Source: Panopea generosa (Eukaryota > Mollusca > Bivalvia > Adapedonta > Hiatellidae). Taken from it: 64,000 bases of DNA. Within the stretch, counting starts at the first letter, position 1; each line of letters starts with the position of its first letter. Shown here one piece after another: positions 22,906 to 34,462 of the stretch. The stretch lies in contig CM055906.1 in assembly GCA_029582155.1 (NCBI GenBank), forward strand, positions 18,152,437-18,216,436. The letters are read 5' to 3'. Under the pieces are notes generated by a model. That model searched no databases and was not told the origin of the DNA. It was given only the letters and a program-made list of their open reading frames with translations. Position numbers and translations under genes: made by a program.

Positions 22906-23010
22906 GGAAGTCTATCAGGGAGAAAGTCTTTGTAGTACAAGAAAGTACAAACTCCTCCAAGGAGTGAGATGTCAGTTCAAGTCTGACCTTGGACAAATTG
23001 ATAGACTTCC
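22906..23010. other. 105-bp palindromic cloverleaf-like element (copy 1)
   Basis: The ends GGAAGTCTATCA and TGATAGACTTCC form a perfect 12-bp stem. Inside are three hairpins: GTAC-AAGAAA-GTAC, ACTCC-TCCAA-GGAGT and GTCAG-TTCAAGT-CTGAC, the last being a perfect tRNA T-arm shape. It may be a tRNA-derived element or structured RNA. Confidence 0.55.
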
Positions 23011-24088
23011 ATTACTTTTTCATAATGATATATAATAAAGGCTTTCAATTGTGCAATGATGTGGACTTTGGTTAAAATATTTGGTATGAAATATGGCTTA
23101 TTTATACAAATAAGACAATCATTAAGCAAAGTTTAACTTATAAACTTTTTAAACCCTATTTAGTTTCCATTCAGTAAGGCAAATTGAAATGAAAATAAAG
23201 AATATTGAAATACTTGCATACAATCATTCAGTCTGTATGTCAACTATATATATAGTGTGTTATTGTCAGTCACTTCACTTCAATTATTAATTATTGTATT
23301 CTATTTTTTTAAATAATGTAAAACTTAAACCCAAAATAATACTTGTGTGTATGGCATGCTATAAGTACAAGCATTTAGTTATTTAAGATTTGGAGATACT
23401 AATTAGTTTAAACTTTTGATATATGACACTGTCAAAGGTTCACGTACAGCAGGCCAAAAAATATAATTAGTAACATATTTTATGGTCATTTAGCGAAGAG
23501 AGTGGACATCTGATATATAGAAAATCGTGCATTATGTGTTAATGATGTGCAATGTTGAAACAATAGAAACAGCATTTCGTTTCTTTATGAAAATCAATTG
23601 AATTTGGGTAGTGCTTAAAGTACCAGTTTGCATTTCATTGGCACCATGATGTTGCTTTGCTTTTAGCTTGTAGGACATTACATTTCATGAGATGCTTACT
23701 GTAGCCTAGGTAGCCATAAAGATGTGCACAACTGTGCTTATTCAACAGGGCTTGGAACAAAGTCACTATTCAAACAATGACATTAAATTGGTAGCTAGAT
23801 ACTTTAATATAAAAAAAACATCATAGTTATTCTTTCATCTTAAATAATTTGAAAATATATTGTAAATTATACAATTTTGAGTTTTCATTGAAAGATAAAA
23901 AACATTCTCTAGTCTAGTTCGGACTTCAGACATTAATCTAGCCTGTTTTTCATCACTGGATCAAACTCAAAATTATGCTACCATTCCTGAAATAAACACA
24001 AACTTATTTACTAATATAAGCATTTTTCACTATCCTCATTTCATAAATTCAAAACTGATTTACAATACGTAGTATGAAGCCTCCAACA

Positions 24089-24162
24089 GATATCCTTAGT
24101 TGGGATTGAACCAACATCTTCCATCTTAAAGACAGATGTACTTCATTGTACTATCGGGATGC
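24089..24162 (-). other. tRNA-like sequence (copy 1)
   Basis: Minus strand: a T-arm-like GTTGGTTCAATCCCAAC and an anticodon-arm-like CATCTGTCTTTAAGATG (loop GTCTTTA, anticodon CTT). The acceptor ends pair poorly. Possibly a nuclear tRNA relic or mitochondrial-type insertion. The copy-2 equivalent is at 35541-35614. Confidence 0.4.
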
Positions 24163-24369
24163 ATTTTGAAGCTGCATTAAACTTACACTGTACATTAATT
24201 ATGATAGTTCAAATTCCTGTTTTATTTTTAAGTCTTACAGTAATTCAAGCTTTAAAAATGTTTGCTTTTAATTATCAATTTTGTAAAAATTAAATCGTCG
24301 CCATTAAGCAAACTTGAATAAACCGACAATTGGAAAACTTTTTTTCAATAATTTTACACTCTTTTGACA

Positions 24370-25055
24370 GCGACACACATACACATACAGGTATGAAGAG
24401 GTACATAGGTAAGAGAAGTAAACTTACCTTGACACACATACACTCCTTGTACATAAGTATGAGGAGAGAGAATCTTACCCCAACACACATACACTCCTCA
24501 TACATAGGTACGAGGAGAGGGAGACTTACTTTGACACACATACACTCATCATATATTGGTATCAGGAGAGGGAAACTTACCTTAACACACATATATTCCT
24601 TGTACATAGGTATGAGGAGAGAGAAACTTACCTTGACACACATACACTCCTTATACATGGGTTTGAGTAGAGAGAATCTTACCTTGACACACATACACTT
24701 CTCATACATTGGTATGAGGAGAGAGAATCTTACCCTGTCACACATACACTCTTATACATTGGTACGAGGAGAGGGAGACTTACTTTGACATACATACACT
24801 CATCATATATTGGTATGAGGAGAGGGAAACTTACCTTAACACACATATATTCCTTGTACATAGGTATGAGGAGAGAGAAACTTACCATGACACACATACA
24901 CTCCTTATACATGGGTTTGAGTAGAGAGAATCTTACCTTGACACACATACACTTCTCATACATTGGTATGAGGAGAGAGAATCTTACCCTGTCACACATA
25001 CACTCTTATACATTGGTACAAGGAGAGGGAATCTTACCCCGACACACATAAACTC
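24370..25055. repeat. 51-bp tandem array A1 (copy 1)
   Basis: About 13 units, each containing CTTACCTTGACACACATACA (minus strand TGTGTCAAGGTAAG). A block of about five units is itself duplicated (24481-24745 and 24760-24999). The 51-bp period keeps one frame open on each strand, so apparent ORFs here are artefacts of the repeat. Confidence 0.9.
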
Positions 25056-25094
25056 CTTTTTTCTTCTGTGTTGCCTTGAAACTGAGTCGTTTTC

Positions 25095-25840
25095 TATTTT
25101 CTTGTTTGATGAGATTTTTTACTTAGGCGTAAGTTTTTCTTTTGTGTTTATTGTGCCATGAGTAGAATCTATACATATAACATCAGGGGCATAATGTTTA
25201 AATTCTATAGCCTGTTCTTTGGTCATCAGAACCAACATGAAATCTTCTTTCCTAAGTTGGATAGGATTATATTGTGTGCGTTGCTGCTTATATAACAGCA
25301 CAGGATTATTGAGGAGTGACTGCAGACTTTGAACTCTTAAATGCACTGATGTTGACTACTAATATTTTGTACCATGGATAAACGTGACCTTATCTGATTC
25401 CTTACAGATTCTGGGGTAGGAAGGAAACGAGTTTGATTTAAACCAGTTGTATGAAAATGAGTCTGTATGTACTTCACAGAAACAACCCCAGAACTTTGCA
25501 CTATTACATTCATTCTTGATTGGCAGATCTTACCTATTTTTGCTGAGCCTTTACATGCACGTTGCCATTTCAGTTCCATGAATAGTCTTAGGTGTTCAGC
25601 CATTTTATCTACTGTCCTAAACTTTTCAGAACAAGATGGTACACTGCAAGGAATTGAAGTCAATGGTTTTTCCTTTTTGTCTAATGGACTAGAACGGCAT
25701 TTACAACTATGTCTTTTCAAACTTTTCTTTGAAGAGAAATACATATTGCAATGACTACAAACAGTTCCAACAAGACAAGAGTCTTTACCTTTACATACAC
25801 AGGTGTCAGGTGAGTGAAACTTAACTTGACAAACATACAC
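25095..25840 (-). pseudogene. C2H2 zinc finger + MULE-like transposase fragment (copy 1)
   Basis: The first part of the minus-strand frame encodes CSHCNMYFSSKKSLKRHSC and IPCSVPSCSEKF..VDKMAEH, two C2H2-like fingers, then HFHTTGLNQTRFLPTPESVR. After one missing base near 25345 the next frame reads VQSLQSLLNNPVLLYKQQ, then DFMLVLMTKEQ and APDVICIDSTHGT. CIDSTHGT is the first catalytic Asp motif of a MULE family distinct from the gene at 223-21757. The fragment stops just after it, at the edge of array A1; the rest of the transposase is absent. It lies downstream of the mini-exons at 26885-29139 and may be their continuation. Confidence 0.7.
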
Positions 25841-26835
25841 TCTTCATAAACAGTTACCAGGTGAGTAAAACTTACCTTGACACACATACACAGGTGTCAG
25901 GTGAGTGAAACTTACTTTGGTACACATACACTCTTCATACACAGGTGTCAGGTTAGTAAAGCTTACCTTGACACACATACACTCTTCATACACAGGTGTC
26001 ATGTTAGTAAAGCTTACCTTGACACACATACACTCTTCATACACAGGTGTCAGGTTAGTAAAGCTTACCTTGACACACATACACAGTTGACAGGTGAGTG
26101 AAACTTACCTTGGCACACATACACTCTTCATACACAGGTGTCAGGTTAGTAAAACTTACCTTGACACACATACACTCTTCATACACAGATGTCAGGTTAG
26201 TAAAACTTACCTTGACACACAAACACTCTTCATACACAGGTATCAGGTGAGTGAAACTTACCTTGACACACATACACTCTTAATAAACAGGTACCAGGTG
26301 AGAGAAACTTAACTTGGTACACATACACTCTTCATAAACAGGTACCAGGTGAGTGAAACTTACTGTGACACACATACACAGGTGTCAGGTGAGTGAAACT
26401 TACCTTGACACATATACACTCTTCATACACAGGTACCAAGTGAGTGAAACTTACCTTGACATACATACATTCTTCATAAACAGGTACCAGGTGAGTGAAA
26501 CTTTCTGTGACACACATACACAGGTGAGTGAAACTTACCTTGACACATTTACACTCTTCATAAAAAGGTACCAGGTGAGTGAAACTTACCTTGGCACACA
26601 TACACTCTTCATAAACAGGTACCAGGTGAGTGAATCTTACTGTGACACACATACACAGGTGTCAGGTGAGTGAAACTTACCTTGACACATAAACACTCTT
26701 CATACACGGGTACCAGGTGAGTGAAACTTACCTTGACACATATACACTCTTCATAAACAGGTGCCAGGTGAGTAGAACTTACCTTGACACACATACACTC
26801 TTCATATACAGGTGTCAGTTGAGTTTAACTTACCA
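25795..26835. repeat. 51-bp tandem array A2 (copy 1)
   Basis: About 20 units. On the minus strand each carries TGTGTGTCAAG|GTAAGTTTC and in most units the plus strand carries CAGGTGAGT, so a consensus 5' splice site exists on both strands. Some units are shortened. A minus-strand 17-residue frame (MCVKVSFTHLTPVYEEC) stays open. The array lies between the mini-exon at 26885 and the zinc-finger exon. Confidence 0.9.
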
Positions 26836-26884
26836 TGGCACACAAACATCAACTTAATTTACTAAATATATATTTAAATTATAC

Positions 26885-26947
26885 CTTGATAATATCTTCA
26901 TGTGCCTGATTAGGACTAAATTCAACTAGTTGCTGAGTTGGTGCTAC
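26885..26947 (-). CDS. Mini-exon VAPTQQLVEF.. (copy 1)
   Basis: A 63-base phase 0-0 exon with acceptor TTTCAG and donor ATCAAG|GTATAA. It encodes VAPTQQLVEFSPNQAHEDII plus K. It is the fourth of four related exons that share V(A/V)P(T/N)(Q/D). Not a family I recognise. Confidence 0.65.
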
Positions 26948-27332
26948 CTGAAATCACAAGTAAAAACTTAGGTGCAAATAAGATAACCCACTAATATTTT
27001 TGTAAATTTTGGTGTTGTTAAACAGACATTTGATCATTGATGTTCAATTAAAACCTTTACATCAATCATTACTGACTGCAAGTCTAGTAACACATGCTTT
27101 ATCAATGAGGTGAATATTTGTATCAAGCTATATCAAATTTGTTTCAGGGATTTAGATCATTTGGAGCAGTCAGCAGACACTGTGCTAATTTGAACTTTAA
27201 ACTGTATGACCTAGACTTGATCTAATACTTGAAAGGACACACAGTTTTGTATGATGCTATTCTTATATCAATGCAACAGAAGATAAAAACAGAGAAAAAA
27301 AGATTATAAGAAATATATTGTTTTAATTATAC

Positions 27333-27395
27333 CTGGATGACTTCAGACAGTGCCTGATCAGGGCTAACTACCAGTACATAGTCAGTTGGCACTAC
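27333..27395 (-). CDS. Mini-exon VVPTDYVLVV.. (copy 1)
   Basis: A 63-base phase 0-0 exon with acceptor ATTACAG and donor ATCCAG|GTATAA. It encodes VVPTDYVLVVSPDQALSEVI plus Q, clearly related to the exon at 26885 (VxPTxxxxxxSPxQAxxxxI). Confidence 0.65.
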
Positions 27396-27446
27396 CTGTA
27401 ATATATGCAAATATTTGCTTCTTTAAACCTACATAAGGGTTTCTCC

Positions 27447-27680
27447 ATGACCTAGTGATCTAAGGCGCTGTCTCAAGATCATTGACCTCTCACAGCTAAG
27501 GTCATAGGTTTGAGATCCACTTGCTCCAAAAACTTCAATAGAGGAAGTTTGCCAGTTACTTGTGGAAGGACAGTGCTTCTACTCGGATTCATTATGAGGT
27601 CTTCTACCACCAATAAAACTGGATAAGCCATATATAGCCTGAAATGTGTTAAAAATAGCTTTGGTGCTATTGCCTTTGCA
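27447..27680 (+). mobile_element. tRNA-headed SINE, family A (copy 1)
   Basis: Plus-strand head CATGACCTAGTGATCTAAGG, then CCAAAAACTTCAATAGAGGA, TTGCCAGTTACTTGTGGAAG and AAATGTGTTAAAAATAGC. Here it contains the intact site that carries the 1441-bp element in copy 2. Confidence 0.7.
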
Positions 27681-28063
27681 TTATTTATGTTACATAAATG
27701 CTTCAGGAACTTTTAACCTATGGTTGATTTTCATTCTATAAATAATCTATAACGATTAAATGACAAAACAAGACTATGAATCAATTTTTTAAACTGAGTC
27801 TGATTATTTGTCATAATGCAACACCATGGACTGTTGTCATATTTATCTTGATCTTGGACTCATTATCCAAAAGGCTACAGAGGTAATTGTCAGTATATTT
27901 ATGTATAAAAGTTGCAAGTGCATCTAAATTGTTTTGAGGCATTTCAATAAAGAACAGTTAATCAACATATTTTTTTCTCTATTGGTACTTGTATTGATTT
28001 ATTTACTAAAAATAACTGTGAATGTATGAAATGAGATTATTAAAATACAACTTTTTATTTTAC

Positions 28064-28123
28064 CTGGGTGATCCCATCTGGTGTAAGACCAGGACTGACA
28101 GCAACATGCTGATTTGGCACTAC
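28064..28123 (-). CDS. Mini-exon VVPNQHVAVS.. (copy 1)
   Basis: A 60-base phase 0-0 exon with acceptor ATTGTAG and donor ACCCAG|GTAAAA. It encodes VVPNQHVAVSPGLTPDGITQ, one of the tandemly duplicated set. Confidence 0.65.
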
Positions 28124-28474
28124 CTACAATTAACATAATTTAATGTTAGCTGAGTTGTATAGATTTATTACATTGTTGAAATTGTAAAAAATATTTATAC
28201 ATTAGTTACATTTTAATAAAAATTAGTCCAATCAATCAGACATTTGAAATGCTATTGCAGCCTCATCAAAATTGGATAGAATATATTTATATTTACACAA
28301 TGTCATTCACAAACAAATTCAGTGAATCCTGGGCAATTAAATAGAACTGATGATGCAGCTCTGTAACAATGACAAAAAGTGTTACTGTTTCCTTTAAAGA
28401 AAAACATATTGTAAAATGTGGGAAGATGTATGTAATTGTATTGTTTAAATGCAATTATATATTACGGTTATTAC

Positions 28475-28522
28475 CTGTGCAATTCTTGGAAAAGGATCTA
28501 CCGCTAACTGTGTTGGCGCTAC
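28475..28522 (-). CDS. Mini-exon VAPTQLAVDP.. (copy 1)
   Basis: A 48-base phase 0-0 exon with acceptor ATTGTAG and donor GCACAG|GTAATA. It encodes VAPTQLAVDPFPRIAQ. Confidence 0.65.
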
Positions 28523-28671
28523 CTACAATCACAGCAAGTGAATATTTCATGACCATACTAATACAAATATATTATCTACTTATTTGTGTGCTAACATATG
28601 AAAGTTTTGTATAATATGTATTTATTTTTTTTAAATCCAAAGCAATATTTAATTGTGTTATTAATGTTTGT

Positions 28672-28880
28672 TTGAATATTTAGCATCATTATTATGCCAC
28701 TGATGGCTAACACACGATCAGTTAAGCTAACAACTGTTTCCTTGGTTCCTGGAAAGTAAACCAGTACTCAAGCACGCCCCATCTCTGCAACCAACTGGCA
28801 ACTTTCCTACTTCAGCATCAGTAACAAATGACAATATATATAAATCATCACCGAGACGGTGACTGTGTGGTGATTTGAAC
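28672..28880 (-). mobile_element. SINE family B (copy 1)
   Basis: It contains TTTAGCATCATTATTATGCC, AACCAGTACTCAAGCACGCC and, on the minus strand, a B-box-like GTTCAAATCACC. The related fragment is at 12310-12490. Confidence 0.5.
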
Positions 28881-29094
28881 TATGACAATGTAAAATGATA
28901 TGATTTTAAAATATACCATTTAATGTATTTAAGTGTATTCATTTTATTATTAATGGATATTCTTTATCTTACAATGGTTACCCTAAATAATAACACATTA
29001 TTTCTTTTAAACAATTGTAAAGTATTCTCAGTGACAATCCTGTCATTCTTTTTAAACTCTATTTATAACAATTTATTATAACAGTTAAACTTAC

Positions 29095-29139
29095 ATTATA
29101 GTTGTGCTCATCAGCAAAAAATAAACACAATGACAGGAG
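29095..29139 (-). CDS. Small exon LLSLCLFFADEHNYN (copy 1)
   Basis: A 45-base phase 0-0 exon with acceptor GTTTTCAG and a perfect donor AAT|GTAAGT. It is hydrophobic and precedes the VAPTQ-type exons. Further upstream exons were not found before the gap. Confidence 0.6.
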
Positions 29140-29189
29140 CTGAAAACATAAATTACAATGGATACAATTAAACCATTTTCAAAGATTGG

Positions 29190-29382
29190 TAGAATGTGGG
29201 GCGGAAGTCAAATGTATAGTGTTGGCTGCTCATGCCTGAGGTTGCGGGTTCAATCCCCAGTTGACCAGATGCCCCATATAAAACAACACTCAGTAGTTGG
29301 TGCTACCCAGGAAACGGACTCGGAGAGTGGTTGATATGAGCTCTGAGCTTTCATTGCAATCAAGCTAAAATAAATTAGTATG
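29190..29382 (+). mobile_element. tRNA-headed SINE, family C (copy 1)
   Basis: Contains GAGGTTGCGGGTTCAATCCC, AACAACACTCAGTAGTTGGT and the AATAAATTAGTATGAACTA end, in plus orientation. Confidence 0.65.
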
Positions 29383-29785
29383 AACTAAATTATTATTAAA
29401 TTTAGTTACATACATAAATTTATAGTCAGTTATTCACCAGCTCAATTGCCTATATAATGATTCAAACTCTTGACCCCTTGATTGAAAGTCTGACACATTA
29501 CCCACTTAGTGCGACATATTGCAATTTATTAGAAATCTTGTAAAGATTTTTTATTTTGCTTCTCTATAGACAAGTCGGATATCAAAATAATTAAAAAGCT
29601 GTGCATAAACACCATATTTATGAGCTTAGTTACCAACCAAGATATTAAACCAGGTCCTACTGTGGTTGGATGTACACACACCTATAGTATAAAATTCTTT
29701 ATTAAATTACCCACCAAGACCATACATCGATTTATTGACATGCAATTTAAAACTAAGGTTATCATACGTAACACATGGTGTGTGT

Positions 29786-29866
29786 GTGTGGGGGGGGGGG
29801 GGGGGGGGGGGGGGTAGTAGTAGTAGAGCACTGAATCCATGTTCGATGGGGGGGGGGGGGGGGGGC
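29786..29866 (+). repeat. Poly-G tracts beside the gap
   Basis: A (TG)n run passes into a long G run, then (TAG)n, and a second G run. The lengths differ in copy 2 (42676-42762). Such runs are prone to sequencing error and lie just before the assembly gap. Confidence 0.8.
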
Positions 29867-29931
29867 TGGAGTTCGATCTTTCGACTATATGTGGTGTCCT
29901 TAAGTAAGACGGTTTTTTTTCCGCATATGCT

Positions 29932-30431
29932 NNNNNNNNNNNNNNNNNNNNNNNNNNNNNNNNNNNNNNNNNNNNNNNNNNNNNNNNNNNNNNNNNNNNN
30001 NNNNNNNNNNNNNNNNNNNNNNNNNNNNNNNNNNNNNNNNNNNNNNNNNNNNNNNNNNNNNNNNNNNNNNNNNNNNNNNNNNNNNNNNNNNNNNNNNNNN
30101 NNNNNNNNNNNNNNNNNNNNNNNNNNNNNNNNNNNNNNNNNNNNNNNNNNNNNNNNNNNNNNNNNNNNNNNNNNNNNNNNNNNNNNNNNNNNNNNNNNNN
30201 NNNNNNNNNNNNNNNNNNNNNNNNNNNNNNNNNNNNNNNNNNNNNNNNNNNNNNNNNNNNNNNNNNNNNNNNNNNNNNNNNNNNNNNNNNNNNNNNNNNN
30301 NNNNNNNNNNNNNNNNNNNNNNNNNNNNNNNNNNNNNNNNNNNNNNNNNNNNNNNNNNNNNNNNNNNNNNNNNNNNNNNNNNNNNNNNNNNNNNNNNNNN
30401 NNNNNNNNNNNNNNNNNNNNNNNNNNNNNNN
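29932..30431. other. Assembly gap (500 N)
   Basis: Exactly 500 Ns. It separates the two copies of the duplicated segment, so the true distance and order across it are unknown. Confidence 1.
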
Positions 30432-30533
30432 TTTTTAAAGACTGAGATTTATTTAATTGTAAATAAATCGTAAAAACATTCCCGCCTTTTGAATTTCAGT
30501 CAAGAAAGATGAAATATTAAAAAACGGCAATAC

Positions 30534-30666
30534 CTGGCTTTTTGAAATGGTTATTTTTCACCTTGACAAACTTGCAAAGAGTTGTCAATTCGAATTGCTC
30601 AACATATTTCTCTGCCTCTTCAAGGCAATATTTGCCTTCGAAATACCCTGTATACTTTTGAGGCAT
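30534..30666 (-). CDS. Copy 2 of the N-terminal exon (MPQKYTGYF..)
   Basis: Identical in reading to 20115-20247, with the same ATG and donor. If the two copies are haplotypes, this is the other allele rather than a second exon. Confidence 0.55.
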
Positions 30667-33177
30667 AGTGCCACCATTGCAAAAAGGAAGTGCTTCCGTG
30701 GGGTAGTCGCATAATGGCGGTTGTAAATAATCCTCAATTCTTCTTCTTTAAAAATGCATTTTCCTATTTTTAATGCTCATTTTTTTATTTGAATGGCATT
30801 ATTGATGTATTTTGAACATTTTGATAGCATTGTCATGTTTGAATTGTGAATTTAGAAAAAAAAAATGATGCTTGGAAATTGGGGTATGAATTCATGATTT
30901 CGGAAGTCTACTTTCACTTTGTCACCAGTGTACACACTGAGCAGAAAAAAAAATCTCTTATATGACACATGACCCCTACTTTTCTCATCATATTTTGATA
31001 GTGCAGAGGTTGACAAACAGTAAAATGTAGGTTTCACTTCTTCATTTGGGACCCTCTATGAATGACAAGCCTTCAAACTTTTATTATTTACTATAGAATA
31101 AAGAACAAAAATCAATGGTGGGGTTACACCTATAAGAGAGACTTGAGTGAAATGGGGGTGATTTTCCAAAATGTTAATTGTAGGTAAAATAACCTCTTTT
31201 CTACACTGTCATAGTATTAAATGACAAATTGGAGACATTTGCTTCATAAAAAAACACATTTTGGCAAGTGTATGCCTCAAATAAAGCATATATGTGCATA
31301 TTTACATTGAAATTTCATGAAAAATCACAAAATTTTGAAGATTTTTTATTTTGGATGATTTAAATGTGCAATTTTTAGCATGTACATTGTATTGAATAAT
31401 GTATTTTGGTAAGATAATGTCTTCAGTGTATCATGAGACTGTTTTGGTGTAAAATTTTTAATGGAATTAGGTAAAAAAAAAATTTTTATGGGTAAAATTA
31501 GTCAAACACATCAAAATTGCATGTCGGTCAACATCTCGCGCCTGTATATAATGATCATGTAAAAAGTGGTATTTTGACAAAAGTTTCAGTATTTAATGCC
31601 TGCAACTTGGCAGTATTACTTCAAATTGGTAGTACTTAGCAAAAATGCGGTAATTATGAAATTAAAAAAAAAAGAATTTCCTTATAGGCATAGTGCCACC
31701 ATTGCAAAAAGGAAGTGCTTCCGTGGGGTAGTCGCATAATGGCGGTTGTAAATAATCCTCAATTCTTCTTCTTTAAAAATGCATTTTCCTATTTTTAATG
31801 CTCATTTTTTTATTTGAATGGCATTATTGATGTATTTTGAACATTTTGATAGCATTGTCATGTTTGAATTGTGAATTTAGAAAAAAAAATGATGCTTGGA
31901 AATTGGGGTATGAATTCATGATTTCGGAAGTCTACTTTCACTTTGTCACCAGTGTACACACTGAGCAGAAAAAAAATCTCTTATATGACACATGACCCCT
32001 ACTTTTCTCATCATATTTTGATAGTGCAGAGGTTGACAAACAGTAAAATGTAGGTTTCACTTCTTTCATTTGGGACCCTCTATGAATGACAAGCCTTCAA
32101 ACTTTTATTATTTACTATAGAATAAAGAACAAAAATCAATGGTGGGGTTACACCTATAAGAGAGACTTGAGTGAAATGGGGGTGATTTTCCAAAATGTTA
32201 ATTGTAGGTAAAATAACCTCTTTTCTACACTGTCATAGTATTAAATGACAAATTGGAGACATTTGCTTCATAAAAAAACACATTTTGGCAAGTGTATGCC
32301 TCAAATAAAGCATATATGTGCATATTTACATTGAAATTTCATGAAAAATCACAAAATTTTGAAGATTTTTTATTTTGGATGATTTAAATGTGCAATTTTT
32401 AGCATGTACATTGTATTGAATAATGTATTTTGGTAAGATAATGTCTTCAGTGTATCATGAGACTGTTTTGGTGTAAAAATTTTAATGGAATTAGGTAAAA
32501 AAAAATTTTTATGGGTAAAATTAGTCAAACACATCAAAATTGCATGTCGGTCAACATCTCGCGCCTGTATATAATGATCATGTAAAAAGTGGTATTTTGA
32601 CAAAAGTTTCAGTATTTAATGCCTGCAACTTGGCAGTATTACTTCAAATTGGTAGTACTTAGCAAAAATGCGGTAATTATGAAATTAAAAAAAAAAGAAT
32701 TTCCTTATAGGCATAGTGCCACCATTGCAAAAAGGAAGTGCTTCCGTGGGGTAGTCGCATAATGGCGGTTGTAAATAATCCTCAATTCTTCTTCTTTAAA
32801 AATGCATTTTCCTATTTTTAATGCTCATTTTTTTATTTGAATGGCATTATTGATGTATTTTGAACATTTTGATAGCATTGTCATGTTTGAATTGTGAATT
32901 TAGAAAAAAAAAATGATGCTTGGAAATTGGGGTATGAATTCATGATTTCGGAAGTCTACTTTCACTTTGTCACCAGTGTACACACTGAGCAGAAAAAAAA
33001 TCTCTTATATGACACATGACCCCTACTTTTCTCATCATATTTTGATAGTGCAGAGGTTGACAAACAGTAAAATGTAGGTTTCACTTCTTTCATTTGGGAC
33101 CCTCTATGAATGACAAGCCTTCAAACTTTTATTATTTACTATAGAATAAAGAACAAAAATCAATGGTGGGGTTACAC
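30662..33177. repeat. 1.02-kb tandem repeat, 2.45 units (copy 2)
   Basis: Units start at 30662, 31687 and 32710. The same unit as at 20243, but with one additional full copy. Confidence 0.9.
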
Positions 33178-33208
33178 CTTGACCATATTCTTCAATCGTG
33201 TCCGCCAT
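33178..33208 (-). CDS. Copy 2 of the possible first exon (MADTIEEYGQ)
   Basis: The same sequence and donor as 21727-21757. Confidence 0.4.
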
Positions 33209-34357
33209 GTTGGATGCGATTAGGGCGACAATTCATGTCACACAGTTATTTTATGAATATTAATGAATGAATATTGATTAGATCCGCCTACCTCCTTGAG
33301 CTGGATGCCGAATAGACTTTACCTACTACGAAATTCTGAATGGGTACCATACTTTAGGTCAGCTACCACCATTACATTTCCCATAGACTTACATTATAGC
33401 GTTTGTGCTTAAAACCTATTTTTAAAACATTTGATCATGAAAATGACCTACCTTGCATTCAAGTGTCAACCTAGATACATAAAAAACAACAACAAAAATA
33501 GGTCAAAAGTACCTTTGATTTTTTTGTTAACGGGGAACCTATTGAAGTTGTTGACACGTTTTGTTAATTAGGTATAAAATTCATTCACACGGGTAACATG
33601 ACACGCTGTGAACGCGTTATCTGAACAACACTTTCGGTTGGAAGAGGCTATTTATCAAGAAGGTTCCCCTGTCACTGCGCATGATCAATATTTTTTCATA
33701 TTCGCTATATCTCTCCTGCGAATATGAAAAACCCAAACCTCCATTTCTGGAGAGTATTGAACCTTCTTGACGTTTATCTGTTTATATTACATTTTTCTGC
33801 ATTGTGAAGGAAAAATGATATTCTCTTGACGAATATACATTATATTTTTCTACATTGTGAAGGAGAAATAACATTTAGACATTGATTGGTAGGTGTTTTT
33901 CGATCAGAGTTCTGTAAATATCATAATAATGTGACTTTAAAATTTGGTTTTACCAGTGGGAGTTTGTTATTTTTAGTTTTTTATGAGTATAACAATGTAA
34001 TCGATAACTTATATACCTTCATTACAAAAATTGTTACCCACCCCCACTTCCCTTACACACATACAAACATGTATATGGAACTGTCATTATAAGAGTTTAA
34101 AAGCAAAAACATCAAAATAATACACCGCATTAAAATGCACCCCACCCACAAACAGATCTTTAACAGTATACTGCAGTCTCAACAAACGTTTACTCTTCGA
34201 GAAAAAATGACAGTGATTGTTTGTATTTATATTTATTAAAGAGTGGTTTAAAACATTAAATATTGTTCTGTAACTTCTGTGTATCAATATTAAGTGTGTT
34301 TTTTATTGTAGAAATTGTAAATACAGAAAAGAGGTAATACTTTCTTAGCTTTACACA

Positions 34358-34462
34358 GGAAGTCTATCAGGGAGAAAGTCTTTGTAGTACAAGAAAGTAC
34401 AAACTCCTCCAAGGAGTGAGATGTCAGTTCAAGTCTGACCTTGGACAAATTGATAGACTTCC
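34358..34462. other. 105-bp palindromic cloverleaf-like element (copy 2)
   Basis: The same 12-bp terminal stem and three internal hairpins as at 22906-23010. Confidence 0.55.

Larger units (their letters stand above)
20013..29931. repeat. Copy 1 of a large duplicated segment (probable haplotype overlap)
   Basis: It is near-identical to 30432-42827 with only scattered single-base differences, one 1446-bp difference and one 1.02-kb tandem-unit difference. Copy 1 ends exactly at the left edge of the N gap and copy 2 begins exactly at its right edge. Confidence 0.9.

Noticed and set aside
24290..24788. Overlapping ORFs of about 150 residues on both strands in array A1
   Set aside because: Same cause: a 51-bp period open on both strands.
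29735..30445. 236-residue plus-strand ORF
   Set aside because: Runs through the poly-G tract and 500 Ns; not a real reading frame.
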